From the NCBI GenBank assembly GCA_036435485.1, contig CM071601.1:186470939-186534938 (forward strand): a stretch of 64,000 bases of DNA, written 5' to 3'. Shown one piece after another: positions 31,793 to 43,839 of this stretch. Numbering within the stretch: the first letter of the stretch is position 1; the number at the start of each line of letters is the position of its first letter. This stretch comes from Saposhnikovia divaricata. Lineage: Eukaryota; Streptophyta; Magnoliopsida; Apiales; Apiaceae. The notes under the pieces were generated by a model. That model worked only from the letters and a program-made list of their open reading frames with translations. It was not told where the DNA came from and searched no databases. A program made the translations under genes and the position numbers.

Positions 31793-32849
31793 TGAAAGGC
31801 AGAGTATGTAAACTTGTAACACTATAACTAATGTAACTCATCTAAAGGAAAAGATACTTAACCAGAAGACAATCAAGAACAAGAAGTCACAAAGAAATCA
31901 ACACTAAATGAAGACAAGGTAATTGATACAATTCAATATGTTAACTATGATCAAGCCAAGAAGAAATCATTGAAAGAAGTTCAAGTCAAAGTTGTTCATG
32001 CCTCAGTGATTTGAAAAGCCAAGAATCAAGATCATAACTATCAGTATCAATAAGACTAATTGATTTCAAGTGAACAAGAAGGAAAGCAAATGTTGGAAAG
32101 CCACATTACTAATTGGATATGGTAATTTATTAAAGAAGCAAAAACACTATCAAGACTAGGCACTTATGAACCAGACCAGTGCATCAAGTGTCAAGACATT
32201 GATAACAAGTTTATGTCAGTAATAAAGATCCATGTTCAAGAGCTTGGTGAAGAATAAAGAAGACATGAAGATATCACAAGTTCAAGATGTGCATTGAAGT
32301 TTCAAGTTGAAGACCAGAATATTTTCTAAGTACTAAATATTCTAGATGACCAAGTAGAAGTTTCTAAGTAGAAGTTCTACTTAGTAATTCGAGATGGCTA
32401 AGTAGAAATTCTCAAGTAGAAGTTCTACTTAGAGTGCAGCTTCAACATGACACATGGCATCTTCTGATTGGCAGATTTCCAAGCTTTCAAGATAAGGCAA
32501 GATTTATGTGGACATCATTGGGCCACGTATATCTTAGTCTTTGAAGACTACAGGACATAGATTACATGTAGTATAAATAGAAGTACTTGTGTAATGTTTT
32601 AGTTAGTGAGCAATTCTTGAGAAAAACACTTGTAAAAGAGAGAGAGTGCATTCACAGAGCTTAGTATCATTCACTTCTCTCTGAACTTCTGTTATACTTT
32701 GTAATGAATGTTGTAGCAACCACTTCAAGTTATATATAAGACATATATTCCTTGAATCTGTGTGTTCGTTTATTGCATCGTATTTATTGCTTCTCATATT
32801 TGAAAAGTTGTATTCACCCCCCCCCTCTACAACACATTTGGACCTAACA
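31793..32849 (+). repeat. 3' LTR of the SIRE-type element
   Basis: 1057 bp, about 99% identical to the 5' LTR. The clearest length difference is a longer C run near 32818-32825. It is followed by GACAC, the right target duplication. Confidence 0.93.
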
Positions 32850-35800
32850 GACACGGAGCTTGACTTGGTGATAGTTTCTATGGTTAGATATAGTATACGA
32901 TAGGTAGAGAATGCTCCTTGAACCTTCGCTCGAGTAAATATACCGACTTTATTGGTAGACAGTGGACGTGTTTGTCTTTGAACTGTTCGACCGTTTGTGT
33001 AAACGATGATATACTTATCACTATACCCTTCCTCACTCATTCAGTTCTCATGATTATGTCCATTTTGGCCATGGAACATCATCCTGGTTCTGCAGGAGTT
33101 TCTAAAGAATTGTGCCTCTCAATTCTCCTTTGAAGCAGGCCCCACTTCTCTCCTACATAAGTGATCTTTATCTTATAGAGTAACCCACATTTACTCAACC
33201 AAATTTCATGCATTTAAACTTAAATTCCATGTATTCGTCAAAGATCATTAAAAGCATAGAGCTTAACCTCGTACCTTACGAGTCTCGCTGTTTCCTCATC
33301 ATAGGAACAGGCAAGGGGTTACCCCCACAGTGATTTGGTCATCGTGATTTAGTTGGCCCATTGAACCAAATTCTTGGGATCTCCAGTCATCAATGGTTGG
33401 GTGTCCACCATGACGCCATTAAGTAATAGGCTTAAGGCCCATCCCTCTTGATGATTTTACAACTAACTCTCGATATAACCAGATTCTACTGATTTAACCT
33501 GATTATCTCACTTTAACCATCTAGTTAGTGGATCCACAACATTATCGTTTGACTTTACATAGTCAGTCCTGATAATTCTCGTTGAGAGTAGTTGTTCTAA
33601 TGGTATTATGTCCTCGTCATAGAGGCGAGACATACCATTGCATACAAGACAATGTGATCTCCAAATTTACAAATTATTCACATAAAATATGCATATTGAA
33701 GACACATTTTCTTGTCATTTAGAAATATCTATTATAAAGTGACTACCAATTCAGCCTCTTACATGCATACATATTATGCAATAGACTCATATTTCATCAT
33801 GAATCGAGCTATGTTTAATCGTCTATCTAGGATTCCCATGACATGGCTGCTTTCGTTAATGTGAGATAAATTCACTAATGACTTTTATGTTCTTAAAGTT
33901 AAACATCTAACATCTATACTACATCCAATTAATATAATTAGATATCATTTGCAATGCGGCCCAAACTCACGAGTATATCTCAAACACTTTAGTCTCATTG
34001 AAATCACTTTCAAGAGACCAATTTCGATTTGACTCGTGCATCTACTCAGTTTACCAACTGTGTAGCCTATGTCTGATTTTTTGCAATTCTAAAATGTATA
34101 ACAGATTTCCAATCATTCTTGAGAGATCCTTGTTAATCTACACTTGGATAGATATGAATTCATTCTAGCTATACTAGATTAAGTTACGTTGATCTCTTCA
34201 AGATTTACATCACTTATATCCATTAAGACTTTCAAAGTTATTAAGATTTTAATCTCCAAAATCAAAACTTTAAGTCTCATCCAAATTGCTAGAGATGATC
34301 ATCTTGTCATTATTTCTCGTAATGATCAGATCACTCACGTGCAATTACAATAATTTTATCATCTCATGTGTAAATAATATCTACACACTTGTCAATTTAC
34401 TGATTTTCAATCAATTTGACATCTCAACATTGACATAAGTCACATTTTGGTAATTACTTTACCAGTCATCAGCTAAGGCTTTAATTCGTAATTAATATTA
34501 CCAATTTTTAGCATCCCAAAAATTAGTAATTTTAATTTATCTTATTACCAAGTTTAAGCATCCCTAAACTGGCAATACTCATTCATTCAGTTACCAAATT
34601 TGAGCATCCTCAAAAAATGGAAACTATATCATTTATTATGAAGCCATAGCATATCACAACAATATTTTCGTATGTATGTTGTTTCAATCAACATAATCAC
34701 CAAAATACATACTTTCTACTCTTGCCTTAGCCAGAGAAACCAAGAAAGACTTTTCCAAAGTTCATTGATGTACTTCTAAATTTCACAATTCACAATGCCG
34801 ACAATTTAAGTATCATCTTGACGAACCATATTCTCGTAACTCAAGAATATATCATAAAGTAAGTTAGGTTCACTTTTGACTATAATCTTTTAATTATCAG
34901 TCTGACCTTTTACTTTTCTTTGACCCATATATTTATTTTCTAATTTAAAAATTCGTTTGGGCCCAAATGGAATCTATCTCGCAAGAAGATCCAATCGTTA
35001 TTAAACACGATTCTGTCATATAGAATCGCTTCTCTCTATTTCTTAACATCCATTTTCCCCCACAAGGATATAGAGAGATCATATTTATTTGAAAAGTATC
35101 ACAGACCATTTTCTAATATACGTGTTAGAAATCTTGTCTTATTGACTTCTTAATTTTAGTCAATTTCTCTACTGATATCCTTTTTCTCGTAGGATCATCA
35201 TAAAATTCTTCTAGCTTCTCTCAAGCCTTGAGGTTTACCTTCAAGCAAAATTTTAGTCATTTTGGACTAACAAATTTTTCAAGCCTTTTGCTCTTTTTAG
35301 GTTCAACCTCACGTTCATCCAATAACTCGTAAATTTATTCGAATAAATTTTAATTACAGATTTACAAGAAACTACTAATTCATCATAGAAGCATTCCTCG
35401 ATTCCGTTATTGTATTATAATGAATCTCACAAATTAGATTCATCTATAGACTATAGGATATCGTTAGATTCCAACGTTGTCTATATATCTATTCAAAATA
35501 TCTCAATTTATTTTGGAACTCCTTTAACCTTTATAGGTATAGGTATCAAGACATCTTCAAGATGCCCCCACATTTTAAATATATCTAATATTCGGTGAAT
35601 GTTTCTCTACATTTTAGAATTCATAGAAAATTTTATTATTTTCGCTTCAAGATACCCCCACATTTTAATATTTCTAATATTATCAAATACATTCCAGAAT
35701 TGATAGGAAATTCTATTATTTTCTTTCATGGTATCTTGTTTAAGGAATGATTAGTCTCTTCATAACTAATATCCTCAAATTCGGTGATAGTCTGAACTGA

Positions 35801-38162
35801 TCACAATCATTTTGCATCTCTCGTTAGAGCGTAACTTAAGTCTGCATCTACTCCATCTATCTAATGCGAGTAAGGTACAGTGGTCTCATGAATATTCACG
35901 TTATGAAACAAAATTTACCCAGTGATTATTCACCACCAAAATCATTCTTTACCATCTTAATTTTCTGTTGTAAGTTGGTTTTCAGTCTCAAGCTTATAGA
36001 TTATATTCTTCTCTATAAAGCTTCATTTTTACTCTTTAACGAGTACACGTAATTAATGTATTACTATAAGGTAATCACACAACTTACTACCACCTCTCAC
36101 AAGAGGTTTCACGTCGTTCATTAAAACCTCACAGGTTTTAATATCACATTCAAAGAACTTTCCTGTTCTTGTCACTGGAAAATTTAACTATTGAATTTCT
36201 CTCAAATTTCAGTTTGGTTCACAAGAAAACCTAATTTTCTGGCTCATCACTGGTACAGCCAGAAGAGGCCCGAGGAAGAACATAAACTTTCAATAAACCC
36301 ACATTTAGTGATCCTTTATCAACTGATGTGTTAGGATTAACAACATTCTGGATTTATCCAAATTTCAGCATATAAAGTTGACCACATGTTGTGTTAGGTA
36401 TCACATGGTTCACCATAATAGGCTCGTGTGTCACCACCGCATCAAACCGATACCAACAAGAGAATATATAATTTAATCGAAAGAATGAATCCAATCGAAA
36501 TAATATAAATCTCATGCCGACCTTTAACCCGTACTCATTAGGTAACAGGCCTGTTAGGTTTTTAACGTCTCGAAAATTAATAAAGAAGTTCGGTTCCAAG
36601 AGAAGCCTTTACAACCTTACAAATATTTGTATTGGTGCATAACTACCCTTTATCACTTCAAAATAAATGCAAACACCTACACAACTTATCTTAGACAATA
36701 ACTCCCCGTTATTTCTTCAGCCATGATGAATCAAACACATAACTCGTCAATATCTAAACATGTGCACAAGAGTGAATTTAAACATTCACAGATCAAATCA
36801 ATAAAAAATTCTATATATTCATTCTCTAATCACGGTCCAATTAATCTAAATAAGCAATTAATTAAACAAATGGAACCAGCCAGTATTTCTCTTCAATCTC
36901 GATTACTAGTTCCATTGCAGTGTCATGCCAGATAAATTTATATATGTATCAAAAGCATCAAAAAATGAATATGATAATTGCCTGGAAATTTGATCACATA
37001 ACACACCAAACATACGAGTAATATAGAAAAATTATGATCATTCTTGAGTCTTCTGGTAACATATGTACCATATATGCACATGCCATTTTACTTACCCGCG
37101 GTAATCATGTATTATATTTATTTTGCATCAGAAATCAAAATCACATTATAACACTTAAATAATGCACCAATAGCTATAACGATTTGACCGCAAGAAAAAG
37201 AAAGTTCCCTGGTAAGCACACAATGTGTCTATAACATAAAACTCTAGCTTATTAAACAATAAGGCACATTATCATTATATTCGAAAAAGAACAAGCACTA
37301 ATGTAGTGATATACATGCACGGTACCTAATATTGATGTTAGTTAGGGGATTTTACATAATCTAATATTCACAATCATCAATATAGAACACACACATAATC
37401 AATTGATTAGTTGACAAGATCCATCAAAGCGTGGTCACACGTTATTCAAATATTACTTCTACTTCTATCAACAATAAGTAAAAGCAAAACAAGAACACAC
37501 ACAATATTTAATCCAAACTATCAATAATACATCAAAACAATAACACCTTAATGGTGTCCCAACCCCGATAATTGAGCCAACAATGCTCAAGCATCATCCA
37601 AACAATACCTAATACTACATCTCTTAAGTATTCATCTTATCAAACAAATACAATATGACTATGTGTATATAGCCATCCAAAACTTAGCCACCAAGACTTA
37701 CCATACTTGTTCTACAAGTCTTACCATACTTGTTATACAAGCCTTCCAATTCTTGGCACCTAATTACCCAACTTAATGATCAAGACATAGCATATATAAT
37801 AATTTTCCACACATACAATTATTATCTTACCATATATATCTTGGATCACCCAAGCCCATAACACATATTAGGTTGAAACCCAACAATTAAATCATCATAA
37901 AACTCAATCATATATTTATTCACATAATCAGTAATAAATCTATAAAACATACTAAGATTCATGCTTTCTAATATCCAAAAATGAAGTTTGTGCATATGCG
38001 TGCAAAACAAATTTTAATATGGTTAATTAGAACCATCGCAACCAGCATCAACAAATTCAGTAATGATTTTTGAGTTCCAAACAAACCTTTACCAAAAAAA
38101 TATTCAATATCAAAATCAAAGCATAAAATACAAGATTGGCATAATACAAGAAACTGCTATAA
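32850..38162 (-). mobile_element. Degenerate non-coding interior of the copia-like remnant
   Basis: This continues the sequence cut by the SIRE insertion at 18514. No open frame or domain is convincing. Its texture (for example 33420-33640, including the AGTCAGTCCTGATAATTCTC stretch) reminds me of antisense non-coding regions of plant copia elements, but that is an impression. Short internal repeats occur at 34470-34620 (TTACCAA-TTT-AGCATCC, three times) and 35551-35740. I found no primer site or second LTR in the matching orientation. Confidence 0.4.
35551..35740. repeat. About 97-bp direct repeat, two diverged copies
   Basis: Both copies contain CAAGAT-CCCCCACATTTTAA, TCTAATATT, ACATT(T/C)-AGAATT and TATTATTTTC in the same order. 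The first starts near 35551 and the second near 35648. Confidence 0.7.
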
Positions 38163-38268
38163 GAAGACAGGTTTTCTGGACTTGAGATTAGATCCAATCT
38201 CTGTTTGTTTTCTGAAACCCTTCTTCTTTAATTATAATTAATTCTATAATTGTATGTTCATATATATC
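38163..38268 (+). repeat. Inverted copy of the LTR end at 17849-17950
   Basis: About 105 bp here (GACAGGTTTTCTGGACTTGAG through GTATGTTCATATATA) match the reverse complement of 17849-17950 at roughly 90%. Beyond both ends the two sequences differ. It is therefore a fragment of the same LTR family in opposite orientation, 20 kb away. Confidence 0.85.
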
Positions 38269-38797
38269 ATTACGTGAATTAATTAGTTTCTTGCAATTTA
38301 TAATTATATATTTAATATATATATATAATATATCTATATTGTACAAGATTGACAACAATTTATAAATACGGCTCGAATTTATAGACACAATTCGATTTGA
38401 ATTCGAGCTCGTTTACAATTTCTAATGAAAACAATTAAAATTATTTGTATTATATTATAAATTATATGAATATTTTTAATTTTTAATGTTTTTAATTGTT
38501 AAGATCATAAATAAACCCGACTCGATTTGTTTAAATTTTTTTTATTCGGTTCGTGAGTAAATTCGATTTGATTCGTTCATTAAACAAATTGAATTTAGTC
38601 AGAGATTTGAGCTTGTTTAACTTAAATGAACGATTCGACTCGAATTATTTATTAAATAACTCAAACTTATTTAGTAAATATAACAACTTACATATACTCA
38701 TACAGGAACGAAGCCATCAAACATTCACAAGGGAGGCCAAATTTTTTTCATCAATACAATAAAATAAATCAAATATACAAAAGTACTAGTTAAACAC
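38269..38797. other. AT-rich stretch with CTCGAATTTG-type repeats
   Basis: There is no gene. Words such as TCGAGCTCGTTTAC, ATTCGATTTGATTCGTTCA and GATTCGACTCGAATT resemble dispersed plant repeats rich in TCGAG; I cannot assign a family. Confidence 0.4.
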
Positions 38798-39000
38798 TTA
38801 TAATAGCGCTCTACGTTTCTTCAAATCACGAAATCCATCAATAATTGAATCAATACTAGAAGTTCCGGTTATTTCTCTTTCGATATAGATAAGTATACAA
38901 TAATCGAGAAACCCATCATTCATCTTGTTCCGAAAATTTGTTTGATGATATTCATTGAAGAAAAAATGCACTCAATAACAGGCAAATTAAACCAATACCA
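38798..39000 (-). pseudogene. Relic of a hAT-type transposase C-terminus
   Basis: On the minus strand a short reading (CIFSSMNIIKQIFG, then after a stop MMGFLDYCILIYIEREITG, and a final DGFRDLKKRRALL ending with TAA at 38798-38800) matches my memory of the hAT dimerisation domain of plant TTF-type zinc-finger proteins. That domain has AFSAM, then MG--LDD-L--YIERE, and a KKRR end. At least one in-frame stop and the missing upstream part show that it is dead. The sequence right of it, to about 39420, may be more of the same gene but is not readable. Confidence 0.55.
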
Positions 39001-39783
39001 ATTTAATTAAACTATAAACAAGTGGATAAATATCCAACTTTCTTGACTATACCAACTATCGACATAACTCAGAAATACAAGACAATCTAGTAAATTCAAA
39101 TTTTGTAATTTCATTCTCAAAATGATGTAACTAAACTCTTAAGTCTTCTTTTTTCACCTCTGTGAAGTCCTCTAGATAATATTTAATTCTGAATTGGTTT
39201 CTTTTTATCAAGAATGTTGGATTTAATCTAATAAATATTTTGTTTGAAAGGAATCTAATAAATATTAATAGTTAAAGTTATGGGCCAAGAAATTAATTTT
39301 ACATAAACATATAAGTAAAAATATAAAATTTTAATATACATTACTGTTATTATAACAATTTTAGGGGGCGCGATAGCACCTTGTGGCCCCTAAGCCTCGG
39401 CCCTGATCTTGATTATAATTATTTAAAAATATGTGCACACTCATACATGTGCATATTTAACTTGATTCACACCAACATTACTTAGCTCCTACTCAATGTG
39501 ATCGATGATCAGTCAACACAACATATATATGGTTCTCGTTACAACGTACGTAATAACTCCATGTTCAACATACGACGTATGTTAAATAATATAGCTAGGC
39601 CGATGAGGGCTGCCAAGACTTTCTTGAGTTCCGTGGCTTGAATTTGTTACGTGGAAAATTGTACGCATAGGTAGACAGGTGATACACCGTAATGGTCTTA
39701 GCCACCCAGCTGTGCTTAACTCCGAAATTTCCAGCAACCAATAAAATAGTTAGATTATTTTGCACGTCTTTAGATTTTAGGGC
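39001..39783. other. Upstream region of thaumatin-like gene 1
   Basis: No gene. From about 39470 the sequence is paralogous to 43660-43839 (shared CTACTCAATGTGA, ACGTAATAA, GCCAAGACTTT, GGAAAATTGTAC), so the duplicated unit of the thaumatin-like locus begins here. It includes at least 400 bp of promoter. Confidence 0.6.
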
Positions 39784-39790
39784 TATATAA
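39784..39790 (+). promoter_or_regulatory. TATA box of thaumatin-like gene 1
   Basis: TATATAA in GGGCTATATAAACCCTCC, 92 bp before the ATG. The same block occurs before gene copy 2 (50298-50305). Confidence 0.75.
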
Positions 39791-39881
39791 ACCCTCCTAT
39801 GTTCCCTCCTCATACCACACCATTCATCATCTCATTTCTAAATATACATACACACTGCTTATATTATATATAGCATACAAC

Positions 39882-40723
39882 ATGGAATTGCAAACTCTCT
39901 TCGCTTTTTCCGTTGCTGCTCTACTCTTACTTGGTAAGATTCTGCATTTTTTAACACTTTCTAGTTATGCAAACATTTTGTATGACAAGGTTATATTAGT
40001 TAAATAATTTATTAGAGGTTATACATATATTCTATACATTGATTTTAACTTAATTTGGGACAATTTTCAGGTGGTGAATCAGCGAAATTTACAATCACAA
40101 ACAATTGCCAAAACACAATCTGGCCAGCTGCACTAACCGGTTCTGGATCACAGCCATCAACCACAGGGTTCGAACTCGCTCCAAAAGCCACCAACAGTAT
40201 CGACATTCTAGCTCCGTGGTCTGGAAGAATTTGGGCTAGAACATTCTGCACTGCCACATGCCTTACCGGAGAGTGCGGTAAGGGCACTGGACAATGCAGT
40301 GGCGCAGGCGGAGCTCCACCTGTAACCCTAGTCGAATTTACATTAAACGGAGACGGTGGAAAGGATTTCTACGACGTTAGTAATGTAGATGGTTTTAACT
40401 TGCCTGTTGAGGTAGTACCAGAAAACTCAGGATGTCCAACAACAAGCTGCAAGGCAAATATAAACGACGGGTGTCCAGCAGGACAGGAGGTAAAGGGACC
40501 AGATGGTACTAACGTCGGATGCAAGAGTGCTTGCGCCGCCTTTAACAAACCAGAAGATTGTTGCACCGGTGAATTTAACGATCCTAATAAATGCAAACCA
40601 TCAGCGTCTTCATTGTACTTCGAAGGAAAGTGTCCACAGGCTTATAGCTATGCTTATGATGACAAAACCAGCACCTTCACTTGCCCTACTGGACCTAACT
40701 ATAAGATCACATTCTGCCCATGA
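39882..40723 (+). CDS. Thaumatin-like protein (PR-5 family), intact
   Basis: Exon 1 is 39882-39933 and exon 2 is 40071-40723, with one intron (GTAAGA...TTTCAG) after the signal-peptide codons. The product has 234 residues. MELQTLFAFSVAALLLLGGESA is a secretory signal, probably cut after Ala22, giving a mature protein of about 212 residues beginning KFTITNNCQNTIWPA. It has the full set of 16 cysteines (30, 77, 81, 86, 93, 139, 144, 152, 168, 172, 181, 182, 192, 205, 222, 233), expected to form eight disulfides. The GKDFYDVSNVDGFNLP block is typical. The segment around Cys77-Cys93 is shorter than in most PR-5 proteins, and the usual TGDC reads TGEC. Such proteins are secreted and often antifungal or stress-induced; antifungal activity is not shown here. 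No C-terminal extension suggests vacuolar sorting. Confidence 0.92.
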
Positions 40724-41639
40724 AAAAGTCAATATAAATTGACATCATATGTATTACTTGTGTCGCATACGAAATAAGTCGCTCTCACTTTCCTTGGTGC
40801 TATTCAATAAGAGAGCAATAGTATATTGAATAAGTAATGTACAACATTGTTCATTTGTTGTATCGTTTTCATTATACATAGAAAAGTCAATAATATTTGA
40901 AGTACTGATTCCTCCCTTTAATTTGTTGGTCATAAAACAGATTTCAGGTTATACGGCCGAGTTGTAGTTAACAGTTTTATCATATGAAATAAAGGCAATA
41001 AGATTTGGATTAGAATAGCTTTTTATCATATAAACGGCCGGCTAATTCTTAATTAAGCTCCAAACAAAATCTAATTTGGCACCGGAACCAGCTGTCTGAA
41101 GTCAGAGTTGTTCTTTACCAATTACCAGCCAACCCGCGCCTAATTATTAAAATTAAACAAGTATAAAGATAGTGTCTCGATTTGGTAGTCGCGGCCACTC
41201 GCTAAACTGGTTGTTCAAAAATGGTCTAATTTGGGCTAGCTGAGCTAAATTAATTTTAGATTTCCATGATTTAAAAATCTACATATTTTAACACTAAAGA
41301 ATTTTTTCCATTCTTGTGTTTCGTATTACTGTTACAAATAGTAACACCAATTTTTTTAAAAAAAATAACGTATTTGATAAAATTTAAAAGATAATGTGTT
41401 CTTGACCTAAAAATTGCTTGTAGAGAAAGTAATTTCCATGTTTTTCAGTTTTTATGGAAAATATTGGTGGTTTAATTATCAAGCCTCATCAAAAGTATTA
41501 GTTTTAAAAAAAATTACATCTAACTTTTTTCATTCGCACTTTTTCTAATAATATGGCAATAGCATTAAAATTTGGCCTAATTAATCAAAATTTATGAGAA
41601 CAACTTGTACTGCATTTGTTTTTTTTCCCTTTTTTTATT
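40724..41639. other. Downstream flank of thaumatin-like gene 1
   Basis: No further gene. The first 150 bp are paralogous to the sequence after copy 2 (GTCAATATAAATTGACAT..., TCGCTCTCACTTTCCTTGG...). The rest is AT-rich. Confidence 0.6.
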
Positions 41640-42022
41640 TGAAAGACGTCTTAAGTTAGTTAAGTTACGACGGTTTTTTTATCGTAAATTGTCCCATTCG
41701 ATATCTTACGACGAAAAATTCATCGTAAGTTAGTTAAGTTACGACGATTTTTTGTCGTAAGAAACCAAAAAATGACGAATATCTCCGACTTTAATAATTT
41801 ATTATAGATGTGGGATCCATTACTCAAACTTATGACGAAAAATTCACTTTGGACTAAAATCAGAATTTGCGATGAAAATTATAATTTGTGACGAAAAACG
41901 TAATTTGTGACGGAAATTTGAACTTTCTATTTGAGCAAAAACGACGGAAATATTCCGTCGTAATTAACCCTGTTGGTTTCAGTTTAAAAAAAATCATCGT
42001 AAATAGCCCAAATTCTTGTGAT
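41640..42022 (-). mobile_element. CACTA-like element fragment
   Basis: The stretch has several ACGACG-AAATTCATCGTAA / TTACGACGATTTTT subterminal-type inverted motifs. On the minus strand it ends CTATCACAAGAATTTGGGC, which resembles a degenerate CACTA terminus. It is missing from the otherwise similar flank of gene copy 2 (the shared ACAGCCCAGA-TAGTTTAAGTAAAATGAG follows directly at 51468), which supports an insertion. The left end is not defined. Confidence 0.45.
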
Positions 42023-42556
42023 AGTACGTATATACAGCCCAGATAGTTTAAAGTAAAATGAGAGGTGATATTGAGCAGGATTTGCCAATTCCGCGCAAAT
42101 CCTTAGGTAGACAATCTCACGGCTACTTTTGCGGGCTTTGAATGTGCCGGAGGACAGAGGTACTAAATTTTTTTAGGTAGATAATTAGATGATACAATTA
42201 GGTAGGGAAATATTATTTACATTACTGTCATATTGATCTGTTTTTTAATTTTAAAAGATATTGATAATCATATTAAAATATGTTACAATTTATTAATTTA
42301 GGGGGATAATGTTACAAAATATAGTTATGAAAATAAAAAAATAATTCTAAAATAACAATTTTACATAGTTAAACAACAACATGAATTTTAAAAATGAGTA
42401 ATGTTAGGGTATCATATAAAATACCAAAAATTGTAAAAAATAATGTGATATTATAGAAAATTTAATAATTGATATCGATAATAATGCACATGTGAGTTTG
42501 TTACAATTTACTAAATTATAACCAATCAAAATATTATACATATTATTCTCTATATA

Positions 42557-42809
42557 CTCCCTCCGTCTCTAATTAGTTGTCCAGTTTGACTTTTAAGTAG
42601 TCAAATTGACCAATTTTTGATCGAAGATTAAAAGCTATCCTTCTATTATTTTAAAAAATGGAAAAGTATATATTAAAATAGATTAGATATACTTTACAAT
42701 GATATAACATATTTTTTTCAAATATACAATATATGTAAATTTCAGTCAAAATTTGGTCAATTTGACCACTGAAAAGTCAAACTGGACAACTAATTAGGGA
42801 CGGAGAAAA
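42557..42809. mobile_element. Stowaway-type MITE
   Basis: Starts CTCCCTCCGTCTCTAATTAG and ends with the near reverse complement CTAATTAGGGACGGAG-AAAA. TA lies at 42555-42556 and 42810-42811. The inner GTTGTCCAGTTTGACTTTT and its reverse complement extend the inverted repeat. This terminal sequence is characteristic of Stowaway (Tc1/mariner) MITEs. 253 bp, non-coding. Confidence 0.88.
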
Positions 42810-42811
42810 TA

Positions 42812-43839
42812 TTTTTTTTTATCCAATTTACTAGTTCCAACATTTTTCTTTAAATATTATTTGAAGTTACCATGAACTAAGCCGCATCATACCCTACTAA
42901 ATCACCTTTAATATAATCACATTTATTTAATATATATAATATATTATTATTATTATTATTCTTATTATTATTATTATTATTATTATTTTATGATTCTTTA
43001 TATCAATTTATTAATTATATAATTTTGACAACTTAGTTTTTACCTTTTACTTTATAGGGACCAATAAGACTAGATCCAAAAATATAGATCAATTATAATT
43101 TTTAAATTTATAATATATTAAATTATAAATTATAAACACCCCAGTGTCCCCATCTCTCAAAATAAATAACTCAACTTTTCATATAAGCTGATAGAGAAAT
43201 AGCCAAATATATCAGCCCGACTAAATAATGAATGCAAAAGTTATCTCACTTATATTCTATATTTATATTTATAAGTTTAAACATGTGAATTTTTCACTTA
43301 AAAATAATTTGTAGACAAATCAAACTCGAAGTAAATTATTTTTTATTTTGATTATAAATTATACGAGTTTATATTCTTTTTGCTACCAAAAAAAATAACA
43401 AAATAATAGAAATATACGATTACAACTGACCGGCCAATAAACCTTAAAAACCTCTAAATAATATAGATGGTATAATATTTTAGTACTACCGATTTCCTAA
43501 ATTATTTAAATTGGCACTGCTAATTGCTAAATCTGCACCCTAGAGTCGATCTCTGTGCTCAATATATTCGAAATTAAATTTTCTACAATTGACGAATGCA
43601 TACAACATCTATACATTTAGAAGTTAGAACACTATTGTATGTATGTATAGTATTAAAGATTAGGTCCTACTCAATGTGAAAAAAGATCGAGTCAAGAGAC
43701 TGAACGGTTCTCGATACTAGGTACGTAATAATTTGATTTTGAAACATTAGACGTGTTTGAGAATGGTATAGGCTGATAACTGCCAAGACTTTTTGAACTT
43801 CCGTAGTTAGCTAGAATTTGTTATGCGGAAAATTGTACT
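42812..43839. other. AT-rich spacer and distal promoter of thaumatin-like copy 2
   Basis: There is an imperfect ATT microsatellite at about 42942-42987. No gene. From about 43660 the sequence is paralogous to the distal promoter of gene 1, and it ends at GTACT (43835-43839), the left target duplication of the copia element. Confidence 0.65.

Larger units (their letters stand above)
18515..32849 (+). mobile_element. Ty1/copia retrotransposon, SIRE/Maximus type, 14.3 kb
   Basis: LTRs are 18515-19569 (1055 bp) and 31793-32849 (1057 bp), flanked by GACAC at 18510-18514 and 32850-32854. The order is LTR, primer site, long leader, gag, protease-integrase-RT-RNase H (the copia order), a repeat-rich spacer, two more ORFs, polypurine tract and LTR. 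Large size, a long gag with two zinc knuckles and extra coding sequence after pol are known marks of the SIRE/Maximus group. I counted about ten substitutions between the LTRs, plus a small length change in a C run, so the insertion is fairly recent. At least two frame breaks (about 20584 and about 24200) make it non-functional as it stands. Confidence 0.93.

Noticed and set aside
32818..32826. C9 run in the 3' LTR as a functional difference between LTRs
   Set aside because: Homopolymer length is error-prone and slippage-prone; no meaning can be given to it.
32850..38162. Host genes in the large region right of the SIRE element
   Set aside because: Only short frames (up to 81 codons) without domains; texture and flanks suit a decayed repeat.
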